In this document: in pieces, positions 51,562 through 58,119 of the stretch
Position numbering within the stretch: the stretch's first letter is position 1
How the letters are laid out: every line of letters starts with the position of its first letter
From: DATFTE01 sp963802575
Lineage (GTDB): Bacteria; Acidobacteriota; Terriglobia; Terriglobales; Acidobacteriaceae
NCBI GenBank assembly: GCA_963802575.1
Contig: CAWDJF010000008.1
Location: 372,001-436,000, forward strand
DNA: 64,000 bases
Reading direction: 5' to 3'
Program-made: the position numbers and the translations under genes
The notes under the pieces: model-generated
What the model saw: the letters and a program-made list of their open reading frames with translations, nothing else
Databases searched by the model: none
Told to the model about the DNA's origin: nothing

Positions 51562-51816
51562 ATGCCAACCACCAAGCATGTCCGCCGCAGCGTGTCGCTT
51601 CCCGCACCGATTGCCAAACAAGTGGATCGTCTGGCCAAGAGCCAGCGCCTGAGTGACAACCGAGTTCTCGTGGAGCTCATTGAATTAGGGATCGAAGCTC
51701 GGAAACAGAAAGAGAAGGAATTCTTTGACCTTGCCGAACGCTTTCGTGCTGCCGACGATCCCGATCAAGCGAAGCGTCTGGGAGACGAATTAGGCCGCAT
51801 GGTCTTCGGCGAGTAA
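51562..51816 (+). CDS. Ribbon-helix-helix DNA-binding protein (antitoxin-like)
   Basis: An 84-residue protein: the N-terminal RHH (TTKHVRRSVSLPAPIAKQVDRLAKSQRLSDNRVLVELIELG) is followed by a charged helical tail (KQKEKEFFDLAERFRA). The N-terminal strand and first helix match Arc/CopG-type antitoxins. No Shine-Dalgarno is seen. Its stop overlaps the next start (TAATG). The pair looks like an antitoxin gene and a small partner, but the partner is not a known toxin. Confidence 0.75.
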   Translation: MPTTKHVRRSVSLPAPIAKQVDRLAKSQRLSDNRVLVELIELGIEARKQKEKEFFDLAERFRAADDPDQAKRLGDELGRMVFGE

Positions 51817-52061
51817 TGCCCCAAATCGAAACCTGGGTGCGAATCCCTGTTGGCATTCGTGATCATCTGGCCGAGCGCATGCGCGACCGTAACATAACTC
51901 TAGACGACCTTAACCAACTCCGAGTTTGGTTGGAGATTGGGCCGATTGTCCCGGCTGGTTCGTGGTTCAAAGACTTCGGATCGTTCAAGCTCTGCGGCGA
52001 GGGTAAGTATCCCAAAACTTTTCTTCTCGCCGGACAGGTTGCAACAGGAGAAAAAATCTAA
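51816..52061 (+). CDS. Small protein coupled to the RHH gene (toxin candidate)
   Basis: An 81-residue protein that I do not recognise. It begins MPQIETWVRIPVGIRDHL and ends GSFKLCGEGKYPKTFL followed by an AGQVATGEKI tail. It has a beta-rich C-terminus with one Cys and two Trp. It overlaps the RHH stop by 1 bp (TAATG). Position suggests a toxin or a target-binding partner, but there is no catalytic motif that I can name. Confidence 0.55.
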   Translation: MPQIETWVRIPVGIRDHLAERMRDRNITLDDLNQLRVWLEIGPIVPAGSWFKDFGSFKLCGEGKYPKTFLLAGQVATGEKI

Positions 52062-52094
52062 CGCTTCCGTCGAACGTAGTTCCGTTGAACGGTT

Positions 52095-52790
52095 TTACTT
52101 CGTAGCCATGGCCGTAACCAGCGATTCGAAAATCTTGAACCCTTCGATGCCACCCAACTCAGGCTCGCTAAACCGCTCCGGGTGCGGCATCATGCCCAGG
52201 ACGTTTCGCCCCGGACTGCAAATCCCTGCAATATTGTCGAGCGACCCATTCGGATTGGCCTCAGCAGTGATCTCGCCTTCTGGCGAGGAGTAGCGAAACA
52301 CGATTCGCTTGTCGCGCTGCAACTCGGCTAGCGTTGCTTCATCGCAGAAGTAATTTCCGTCCATGTGGCCGATCGGGATCGTCAACACTTCGCCTTCTCG
52401 GCAGGCGCTGGTGAATGGGGTGCCGGCATTCTCGACCCGCACATGCACTGGCTTACAGACATATTTCAATCCGACGTTGCGAGTAAGCGCTCCCGGCAGC
52501 AGCCCTGATTCGCAGAGAATCTGGAATCCATTGCAAATGCCCAGCACCAACCCTCCGCCATCGGCAAACTTCTTCACTGATTCCATCACGGGGGAAAACT
52601 TAGCAATCGCTCCCGTACGGAGATAGTCGCCATAGGCAAAGCCTCCGGGCACAATGATGGCGTCGCAATTCTCGAGATCGTGCGAGTCGTGCCACAGGAA
52701 CGTGACCGGTTGCTTGGCCACATTCTGGATGGTCCAGTAGGCATCGTGATCGCAGTTGGATCCGGGGAAGATGAGCACGCCAAATTTCAT
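52095..52790 (-). CDS. purQ: Phosphoribosylformylglycinamidine synthase glutaminase subunit PurQ
   Basis: A 231-residue class I glutamine amidotransferase that feeds ammonia to PurL in purine synthesis. The catalytic Cys is in GICNGFQIL; His-Glu are in MMPHPERF near the end. FPGSNCDHDAY and PGGFAYGDYLR are PurQ signatures. purS and purL are not in the window. Confidence 0.95.
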   Translation of the reverse strand: MKFGVLIFPGSNCDHDAYWTIQNVAKQPVTFLWHDSHDLENCDAIIVPGGFAYGDYLRTGAIAKFSPVMESVKKFADGGGLVLGICNGFQILCESGLLPGALTRNVGLKYVCKPVHVRVENAGTPFTSACREGEVLTIPIGHMDGNYFCDEATLAELQRDKRIVFRYSSPEGEITAEANPNGSLDNIAGICSPGRNVLGMMPHPERFSEPELGGIEGFKIFESLVTAMATK

Positions 52791-52834
52791 GTAGGCTTCC
52801 TCACTTGCGGGGATATGAAAAGTTTAGCACGAAG

Positions 52835-52865
52835 AAAAAGCCGTCCGAGAGAAACTCCGGACGGC
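52835..52865 (-). terminator. Intrinsic terminator of the sigma/anti-sigma unit
   Basis: On the minus strand GCCGTCCG, 10-nt loop, CGGACGGC, then TTTTTCTT. It lies 24 bp after the CpxP-like stop. Confidence 0.85.
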
Positions 52866-52889
52866 GATCTGGTACTCGAATTATGCAAA

Positions 52890-53447
52890 TCAGAATGGTT
52901 CGTCGGAACCCGGTCCTGGCGGAGGAAGTGGAGGAAGCGGTGGCGCGCCGGGACCGCCCGGGCCTCCAGTCGAGAATCGATAAAAGAATTTGTCCCCGCC
53001 CATCCCGTGATCGCCGCGAATGGTCTTCAGCTGCCGCCATTGCTCAACCGTCAGCACTTTGCGCAGGTCAAGATTCATCATCGTGCTTTCGCGCTCCAGC
53101 TTGCCGCGCGCCGCCAGCACTTGATCGACCTGAGAATTGATCTGGCCTTCGTTGGGAACATCGGCATCCAGCAGTGCCTGCAGTTTTAAATCCTGCTTGG
53201 CCATCTCTGCACCGTCATCGATCAACTTCAAACGATGATCGAGGAATGTTTGATCGAGCTGTGCGATCTGGCTATCGCTGAGTTGCAGCTTTTTCGCGGT
53301 TTCCGAGTCCTGCCACCACTTGCCCATCTCGTGGCGCCGGATGACGACTCTTCCGTCCGGGCCTGGCGGAGGGGAAGGTGCTTTCTGGGCTTCCACTCCG
53401 ATGCAGCCCATAACCACCGCAAACAGAATCAAAACTCTAGTTTTCAT
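52890..53447 (-). CDS. CpxP/Spy-like periplasmic protein
   Basis: A 185-residue exported helical protein. The signal peptide (VLILFAVVMGCIGVEAQ) is followed by LQLSDSQIAQLDQTFLDHRLKLI and an LTVEQWRQL motif, an LTxxQ-type repeat found in CpxP/Spy/CnrX-type sensors and chaperones. The C-terminal tail is Gly/Pro-rich. The start is ATG at 53447 behind AAGGAGGCGG. It overlaps the end of the anti-sigma gene, so it likely senses envelope stress for the sigma unit upstream. Confidence 0.8.
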   Translation of the reverse strand: MKTRVLILFAVVMGCIGVEAQKAPSPPPGPDGRVVIRRHEMGKWWQDSETAKKLQLSDSQIAQLDQTFLDHRLKLIDDGAEMAKQDLKLQALLDADVPNEGQINSQVDQVLAARGKLERESTMMNLDLRKVLTVEQWRQLKTIRGDHGMGGDKFFYRFSTGGPGGPGAPPLPPLPPPGPGSDEPF

Positions 53448-53940
53448 CGACCGCCTCCTTCGAATGAGTTCGTGCGTTGGACTGCGTTCCATCCGCCTGC
53501 CCTATCTCTTGCGCCAACAGCGAGGCCGGTTCCAGCGCCTCCGGCACGTCGCTCTGCATCGCGTGGTCTACCGCGATCATGAGTTCCTGATCGTCGACCT
53601 GGACTTGCTGGTGTTGTTGCATCACCGGTTTCTCACTGTCGTTCATCCACAATGTTCCCAGCAAGACGGTAGCGGCCAGCGCAGCCCAAGCCAATCGCGG
53701 AGTTCTCTGGCGGCGCGCTTCTCGCACCACCTCGATCCGTTCCTGGATCGCCGCTCTCTGTTGTCGCCAAAAGTGTTCGGATGGGGCGGCCTCGACCAAC
53801 CCTGTGTCTAGCGCCCGGCGCAGTCGCCCCACCTCCTTCCGGCACGAATCGCATACGTCCAGGTGCGCGACCAACCCTCTGCCGGGGTTCCGCACGGCCT
53901 CCGTCAACTCTTCGTTCGTCAAATGCGCCCTTATCTCCAT
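53437..53940 (-). CDS. Anti-sigma factor with zinc-finger (zf-HC2-like)
   Basis: A 167-residue membrane-anchored anti-sigma factor. The anti-sigma domain has HLDVCDSCRKEVGRL, an H-x3-C-x2-C zinc motif. One transmembrane helix (AWAALAATVLLGTLW) leads to a periplasmic tail that ends 10 bp into the CpxP-like gene. It overlaps the ECF sigma gene at its 5' end by 10 bp. It would hold the sigma factor inactive until the sensor releases it. Confidence 0.85.
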   Translation of the reverse strand: MEIRAHLTNEELTEAVRNPGRGLVAHLDVCDSCRKEVGRLRRALDTGLVEAAPSEHFWRQQRAAIQERIEVVREARRQRTPRLAWAALAATVLLGTLWMNDSEKPVMQQHQQVQVDDQELMIAVDHAMQSDVPEALEPASLLAQEIGQADGTQSNARTHSKEAVDEN

Positions 53941-54524
53941 TGCTGCTCCCTCATCTTCTTGCGGACGCTTCCTGTCGCACGCGACAATTGCGCCTTAACG
54001 CTGCCCACCCGAACACCGAGTACCTCTGCAATTTCCGCAAGCGACATCTCTTCTGTAAATCGCAAGAGGAAGACTGTGCGTTGTTGCGCAGAAAGCGAAT
54101 CGACCGCCGCCCACACCGCTTGCATCTCTTCACGCGCTAAAAGTACTCGCTCGGGCGACGGATCATGCGCGTGTACCTGAATTGGTACGCCGTCCCCGTC
54201 ATTCGTGTCGTCCAGCCCAATCAGTCTTCGCCAGAACGACACCCTGCGATTCTTGGTGTGATCCTTCGCCAGATTTACTGCGATCCTGAGCAGCCACGTG
54301 TCGATGCGGCATTCTCCGCGAAAGCTCTTCCACTTCTGATATGCGCGGAGAAAACACTCCTGCGTAAGGGTGTCGGCCGCGTCAGCATCCCGCACGAGCA
54401 AATAGACCACCCGGTAGACGCGTTTCTGATGCTGGCGAATGATCGAGTCGAAGTCGCCGCCTGCGGCGGTTGATACTCGTTCTTCCACCGGAGCTTGCAA
54501 AGCTGTCGTCAGTGCCGTTCCCAC
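53931..54524 (-). CDS. ECF-family RNA polymerase sigma factor
   Basis: A 197-residue sigma factor with region 2 (FDSIIRQHQKRVYRVVYLLVRDADAADTLTQECF, then FRGECRIDTWLLRIAVNLAKD) and region 4 (LSAQQRTVFLLRFTEEMSLAEIAEVLGV, then SVKAQLSRA). The start is GTG at 54524 behind AGGAG. It heads the sigma/anti-sigma/CpxP unit. An ECF-like promoter is seen upstream, consistent with autoregulation. Confidence 0.92.
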   Translation of the reverse strand: MGTALTTALQAPVEERVSTAAGGDFDSIIRQHQKRVYRVVYLLVRDADAADTLTQECFLRAYQKWKSFRGECRIDTWLLRIAVNLAKDHTKNRRVSFWRRLIGLDDTNDGDGVPIQVHAHDPSPERVLLAREEMQAVWAAVDSLSAQQRTVFLLRFTEEMSLAEIAEVLGVRVGSVKAQLSRATGSVRKKMREQQWR

Positions 54525-54555
54525 GTTCTCTTGACTCCTGGGCTGCTATGACTAT

Positions 54556-54583
54556 GGACGAGTTCCCGCGTCCGGGGTTTACA
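54556..54583 (-). promoter_or_regulatory. Candidate ECF-type autoregulated promoter
   Basis: On the minus strand TGTAAACC (54583-54576), 15 nt, CGTCC (54560-54556), about 30 nt before the GTG. This resembles TGAAAC/CGT-type ECF promoters. A perfect hairpin (GGCTGAG-AAAA-CTCAGCC, 54589-54606) lies just upstream. Confidence 0.45.
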
Positions 54584-54588
54584 GGCCG

Positions 54589-54606
54589 GGCTGAGAAAAC
54601 TCAGCC
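54589..54606. repeat. Hairpin between sigma and AI-2E genes
   Basis: GGCTGAG, AAAA, CTCAGCC. Perfect 7-bp stem with a 4-nt loop in the divergent gap. No T-run on either side, so it is not a standard terminator. Confidence 0.5.
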
Positions 54607-54648
54607 GCCGCTGCTAAAGTAGGATGTGAGTGTTTGAAGGATGGCAGC

Positions 54649-55125
54649 ATGGATCTGGGCGATCATGTTCGTTTAACCGGAGGCGCACTGAAAAACTGGG
54701 CCATCGCCCAGTTTCAGGACTCGCTCGCGGTCGCCGCTCTATGGTGGATCGGACTCTCGATCATTCAGGTCCCGTGGGCTCCCTTCTGGGCCCTGCTCGC
54801 TGCGGTGCTGCAGATCGTCCCGCACATCGGGCCAGTCCTGGGCCTGCTGGGACCCGCGCTGGCCGCTACTCTGCGCTGGGGCGACTGGGAGCATCCGCTC
54901 TACGTGCTTATTCTTTATGCCGTCATTGTCGTGATCGACGGCTTTCTGCTCCAGCCCTCTTTGATGAAACGCACCGCCCGCGTCCCGATGTGGGCTTCGA
55001 TTCTCACTCCGCTGGTGCTCGGGATAATCATCCCCTTTTGGGGAGTCTTGATCGCAGCGCCTTTGCTGGCAGTGGTTTACGCGTATAAAGAGAGGCAACG
55101 GAAAGCTGTTCTCAGCCGAGGATAG
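54649..55125 (+). CDS. AI-2E transporter family C-terminal half (truncated)
   Basis: A 158-residue membrane protein matching only the C-terminal half of the AI-2E/PerM family (usually about 350 residues): PFWALLAAVLQIVPHIGPVLGLLGPALAATL, then VVIDGFLLQPSLMKRTARVPMW and IIPFWGVLIAAPLLAVVYAY. The N-terminal helices are missing; upstream is the sigma gene. A GAAGG before the ATG at 54649 supports expression. It may be a short family member or a 5'-truncated remnant. Confidence 0.7.
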   Translation: MDLGDHVRLTGGALKNWAIAQFQDSLAVAALWWIGLSIIQVPWAPFWALLAAVLQIVPHIGPVLGLLGPALAATLRWGDWEHPLYVLILYAVIVVIDGFLLQPSLMKRTARVPMWASILTPLVLGIIIPFWGVLIAAPLLAVVYAYKERQRKAVLSRG

Positions 55126-55153
55126 AAGCTCCAAACCGCGCTACCCTGCGTGC

Positions 55154-55159
55154 TATAAT
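55154..55159 (+). promoter_or_regulatory. Candidate -10 box for yebC
   Basis: TATAAT about 110 nt before the ATG at 55271. No good -35. Confidence 0.3.
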
Positions 55160-55270
55160 TTCAGTTCGCCTGCATTCGTTTTCGAGGGCAAACCAGTGAT
55201 TTCCTCTACGGGCGATTCTTGCGTTAATACGATCAGCGCAAATCAAGTTCACTAAGACGAGGGTATTTCC

Positions 55271-56020
55271 ATGTCTGGCCATTCTAAATGGGCGACAATT
55301 AAGCATAAGAAGGGCGCACTCGACGCCAAGCGGGGCAAGATATTCACCCGTCTGATCAAGGAAATTGGGATTGCCGCCAAGAACGGCGGGGGCGATCCTG
55401 ACACCAATCCTCGTCTGCGCACGGCAATCCTCGCGGCCAAGGCTGAGAACATGCCCGCCGACAACATCAAGCGGGCAATCCAGCGCGGCACTGGCGAATT
55501 GCCCGGCGCGACTTACGAAGAGTTCACGCTCGAAGGCTACGGCCCGGGCGGAGTCGCCATTCTCGCCGAAATCAACACCGACAACCGCAACCGCACGGTC
55601 AGCGAAATCCGCCATTGCTTCGGAAAAAACGGCGGCAACATGGCCGAGGCTGGTGCGGTCTCGTGGATGTTCCACAAGAAGGGCGATATCGTCATCGCCA
55701 AAGCCGCTGCCAAAGAAGATGACCTGATGGCGATCGTTCTCGAAGCCGGCGGAGAAGATCTCCGTGACGACGGCGATAACTGGGAAATCCTCACCGAACC
55801 GTCGGCCTACGAAGCAGTATTGGAAGCGGTGAAGAAAGCCGGCATCGAGCCTGCTTCCGCCAGCATCTCGATGATTCCGCAAAACTACATCAAACTTGAA
55901 GGACAAGCTGCGAACACCATGATCCGCCTGCTCGAGGCTCTCGAGGAGCAGGACGACGTGCAAAACGTCCACGCCAACTTCGATATCGATCAAAAGCTGC
56001 TTGAAGAAGTCGCGGGCTAG
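55271..56020 (+). CDS. yebC: YebC/PmpR family protein
   Basis: A 249-residue TACO1/YebC-family protein. MSGHSKWATIKHKKGALDAKRGKIFTRL, then GGGDPDTNPRLR, IQRGTGELPGATYEE and EGYGPGGVAIL are diagnostic. Some members bind DNA as transcription regulators; others help ribosomes through difficult sequences. No ruvC operon is nearby. A strong palindromic terminator follows. Confidence 0.95.
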   Translation: MSGHSKWATIKHKKGALDAKRGKIFTRLIKEIGIAAKNGGGDPDTNPRLRTAILAAKAENMPADNIKRAIQRGTGELPGATYEEFTLEGYGPGGVAILAEINTDNRNRTVSEIRHCFGKNGGNMAEAGAVSWMFHKKGDIVIAKAAAKEDDLMAIVLEAGGEDLRDDGDNWEILTEPSAYEAVLEAVKKAGIEPASASISMIPQNYIKLEGQAANTMIRLLEALEEQDDVQNVHANFDIDQKLLEEVAG

Positions 56021-56044
56021 TGCGGTCTTGAATTTCGTGGGTAG

Positions 56045-56070
56045 AGGCGCAGCTTAAGCTGCGCCTTTAT
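56045..56070 (+). terminator. Terminator after yebC
   Basis: AGGCGCAGC, TTAA, GCTGCGCCT, then TTTAT. The arms form an 11-bp palindrome; 9 bp pair with a 4-nt loop. Confidence 0.8.
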
Positions 56071-56132
56071 TGTTTGAACAAATAACATCTCCGCCTACAG
56101 GGTTCCGTGTAAGTCGAACTTTTCAACACAGC

Positions 56133-56153
56133 AGTGGATAATTCTGTGGAAAA
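56133..56153 (+). promoter_or_regulatory. Two DnaA-box-like 9-mers upstream of tlyA
   Basis: AGTGGATAA (56133-56141) and TGTGGAAAA (56145-56153) each match TGTGGATAA at 8 of 9 positions. No AT-rich unwinding element or dnaA/dnaN is nearby, so this is not taken as an origin. Confidence 0.3.
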
Positions 56154-56268
56154 CGTGGAATGTATACTTGTAAGCCTATGATGCACAGGCAGTTCAGCAT
56201 TCTGCACAAAGTCGGGTGCTAGCACTTTTGTGGTACACGCGGACCACCAATGGGCGATTCGAGCAGAG

Positions 56269-57018
56269 ATGAAGGTTAGAGCCGACAAGTTGCTGGTAGA
56301 ACGTGGCATAGCCGCTTCGCGAGAACGAGCGCAAGCTCTCATCCTCGCGGGCAAAGTATTAGCCGACGAGCAGAAAATCGAAAAATCGGGTGCCACGATC
56401 GACTCTGAAGCCGCGATTCGCCTTCTCGGAGAAGATCTGAAATACGTCAGCCGGGGCGGACTCAAGCTCGAGCGCGCTCTCGATCACTGGCAGATCGATG
56501 TGAGCAACCAAGTGTGTCTCGACGTCGGCGCCTCCACCGGCGGCTTCACCGATTGCCTCCTGCAGCGAGGAGCTGCTCGTGTCATTGCCGTCGATACCGG
56601 ACATGGCCAAATCGATTTCCGCCTCCGCCAGGACTCGCGCCTCCGCTTACTCGAAAAAACCAACGCCCGCTATCTCAACCACGAGCAGTTGGGAGAATTC
56701 GTCGACCTGATCGTTATGGACGTCTCTTTCATCTCCGCGACATTAGTCTTGCCCGCTGTGGTCGCAGCCGGGTTCCCCGAAGCAGAGGACCTTCGCCGAG
56801 GCCGGCAACTCGTTGTCCTGGTAAAGCCGCAATTCGAATCCAACCGCGAACAAGTTGGCAAGGGAGGCATCGTCCGCGACGAGGCTGTGCAACTTGCCGC
56901 CGTCGAGCGAGTCCGTCAGGCAGTCGCTGCTCTGGGATGCAAAGAAATCGATGTGATCGACTCGCCCATCCTCGGCGCAGAAGGCAATCGAGAATTCCTG
57001 CTGCGAGCACAGTTTTAG
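56269..57018 (+). CDS. tlyA: TlyA-family rRNA 2'-O-methyltransferase
   Basis: A 249-residue protein with an N-terminal S4 domain (KVRADKLLVERGIAASRERAQALILAGKV) and a FtsJ-like methyltransferase domain (CLDVGASTGGFTDCLL, then VIAVDTGHGQI, LIVMDVSFIS, VLVKPQFE). The Mycobacterium enzyme methylates 16S and 23S rRNA at cytidine 2'-O; the S4 domain binds rRNA. ATG at 56269 is the natural start; in-frame codons to 56230 are not conserved. nadK follows, a common tlyA-nadK order. Confidence 0.92.
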   Translation: MKVRADKLLVERGIAASRERAQALILAGKVLADEQKIEKSGATIDSEAAIRLLGEDLKYVSRGGLKLERALDHWQIDVSNQVCLDVGASTGGFTDCLLQRGAARVIAVDTGHGQIDFRLRQDSRLRLLEKTNARYLNHEQLGEFVDLIVMDVSFISATLVLPAVVAAGFPEAEDLRRGRQLVVLVKPQFESNREQVGKGGIVRDEAVQLAAVERVRQAVAALGCKEIDVIDSPILGAEGNREFLLRAQF

Positions 57019-57046
57019 TTTGTGCTTCGGGGAAAGGTTTTAACTC

Positions 57047-57075
57047 GGTAGTGGGTACTCGGTACTAGGTACTCG
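57047..57075 (+). repeat. Heptamer array (GGTACTN type)
   Basis: GGTAGTG, GGTACTC, GGTACTA, GGTACTC, G. It lies between tlyA and nadK, just upstream of a -10-like TACAAT. Confidence 0.78.
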
Positions 57076-57082
57076 TTTTCTG

Positions 57083-57088
57083 TACAAT
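57083..57088 (+). promoter_or_regulatory. -10-like box before nadK
   Basis: TACAAT ends 11 nt before the ATG at 57100. No Shine-Dalgarno; the leader would be about 5 nt. Confidence 0.35.
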
Positions 57089-57099
57089 GCAAACTTCAC

Positions 57100-57978
57100 A
57101 TGGAAACCGGCCCATCCACCCCCAAAAAATCCGCGGCCATCGTCTCCAAGCCGGAGAAGCCGGAACTGGCCAGCGTGGTCCCGGAACTGGTCAATTGGCT
57201 GCGTACGCGCCAATATGAGGTCATCGTCGACCGTGAAACCGCCGCTTACGCATCCGGTGCAACCGTGATGCACCGTGGCGAAATGGTCAACCACTCGCTG
57301 AATTTCATGGTCGTTCTCGGAGGCGATGGAACTCTGCTCGCCGCCGCGCGCTCTGTGGCGAAAGCCTGTGTTCCCATTCTCGGAGTGAATCTGGGATCTC
57401 TAGGATTTCTCACCGAAGTCCCGCTGGAGCAACTGTTCTCGACCCTCGCTGCTATTGATCAGGGGGAGTGCCAGACCGAGTCACGGTCCATGGTGCATTG
57501 CGAAGTGATGCGCGCCGATGCCTGCGTCGCCAAATACGATGCGCTGAACGACGTAGTGGTCGGCAAAAGCACCATCGCCCGCCTGAACCACTGCGATGTC
57601 TACGTTGATCAGGTCTTTGTCTCGAGCTACAAAGCCGACAGCCTGATCGTTTCATCGCCCACAGGATCGACCGCGTATTCGCTGGCTGCCGGAGGGCCGA
57701 TCCTCATGCCTTCGGTAGCGGCGTTCGTAATCACACCGGTGTCGGCGCACGCGCTCACTCACCGTCCGTTGGTGGTCCGCGACACTTCGGAAATCGAAAT
57801 CGTGGTGAAAACTGGGGAAGAAGAGGCCTACCTCAGCATCGACGGACAAGTCGGAATGCCCATGTACGATGGCGACCGAATTCTTTGTCGCAAGTCTGAG
57901 TACTGCGTTCAGCTCCTGCGCCTAAAAAAAACATTTTTCGACGTCCTGCGCACCAAGCTGAAATGGGGACAGAGGTAG
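57100..57978 (+). CDS. nadK: NAD(+) kinase
   Basis: A 292-residue kinase that phosphorylates NAD to NADP. The GGDGT motif (VVLGGDGTLL), the GVNLGSLGFLTEV segment, NDVVV and the SPTGSTAYSLAAGGPI motif are present. The first 20 residues (Lys/Pro-rich) are not conserved; the family's phosphate-binding start is shortened. It follows tlyA. The start is ATG at 57100, about 11 nt after a -10-like box. Confidence 0.94.
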   Translation: METGPSTPKKSAAIVSKPEKPELASVVPELVNWLRTRQYEVIVDRETAAYASGATVMHRGEMVNHSLNFMVVLGGDGTLLAAARSVAKACVPILGVNLGSLGFLTEVPLEQLFSTLAAIDQGECQTESRSMVHCEVMRADACVAKYDALNDVVVGKSTIARLNHCDVYVDQVFVSSYKADSLIVSSPTGSTAYSLAAGGPILMPSVAAFVITPVSAHALTHRPLVVRDTSEIEIVVKTGEEEAYLSIDGQVGMPMYDGDRILCRKSEYCVQLLRLKKTFFDVLRTKLKWGQR

Positions 57979-57987
57979 GAACTTTTA

Positions 57988-58101
57988 CTACAGAGATACA
58001 GAGAAAAACTAGAAATAGAAAAAACCGCTTGTTTCAGATTCTGTAGATACCAGATGGTTTTACTTATTCTTGGTTTTTCTCTGTGACTCTGTGCCTCTGT
58101 G
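57988..58101. repeat. Octamer-unit inverted pair between nadK and amidohydrolase genes
   Basis: Left units CTACAGAG, ATACAGAG followed by AAAAAC (57988-58009). Right units TCTCTGTG, ACTCTGTG, CCTCTGTG (58078-58101), preceded by GGTTTTT. The arms are reverse complements and flank about 70 bp of non-coding DNA. Similar CACAGAG repeats are known between genes in several phyla. Confidence 0.75.
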
Positions 58102-58119
58102 GTAGGTTTTGGCCGACAC

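Noticed and set aside
51562..52061. Named type II toxin-antitoxin module (for example CcdAB or RelBE)
   Set aside because: The second protein has no recognisable toxin motif, so only a TA-like label is justified.
56133..56153. Replication origin near tlyA
   Set aside because: Only two imperfect DnaA-like boxes are present, with no dnaA, dnaN or AT-rich unwinding region.
4874..58101. CRISPR array from the short repeats
   Set aside because: Units are 7-8 bp, contiguous and without spacers, and there are no cas genes.
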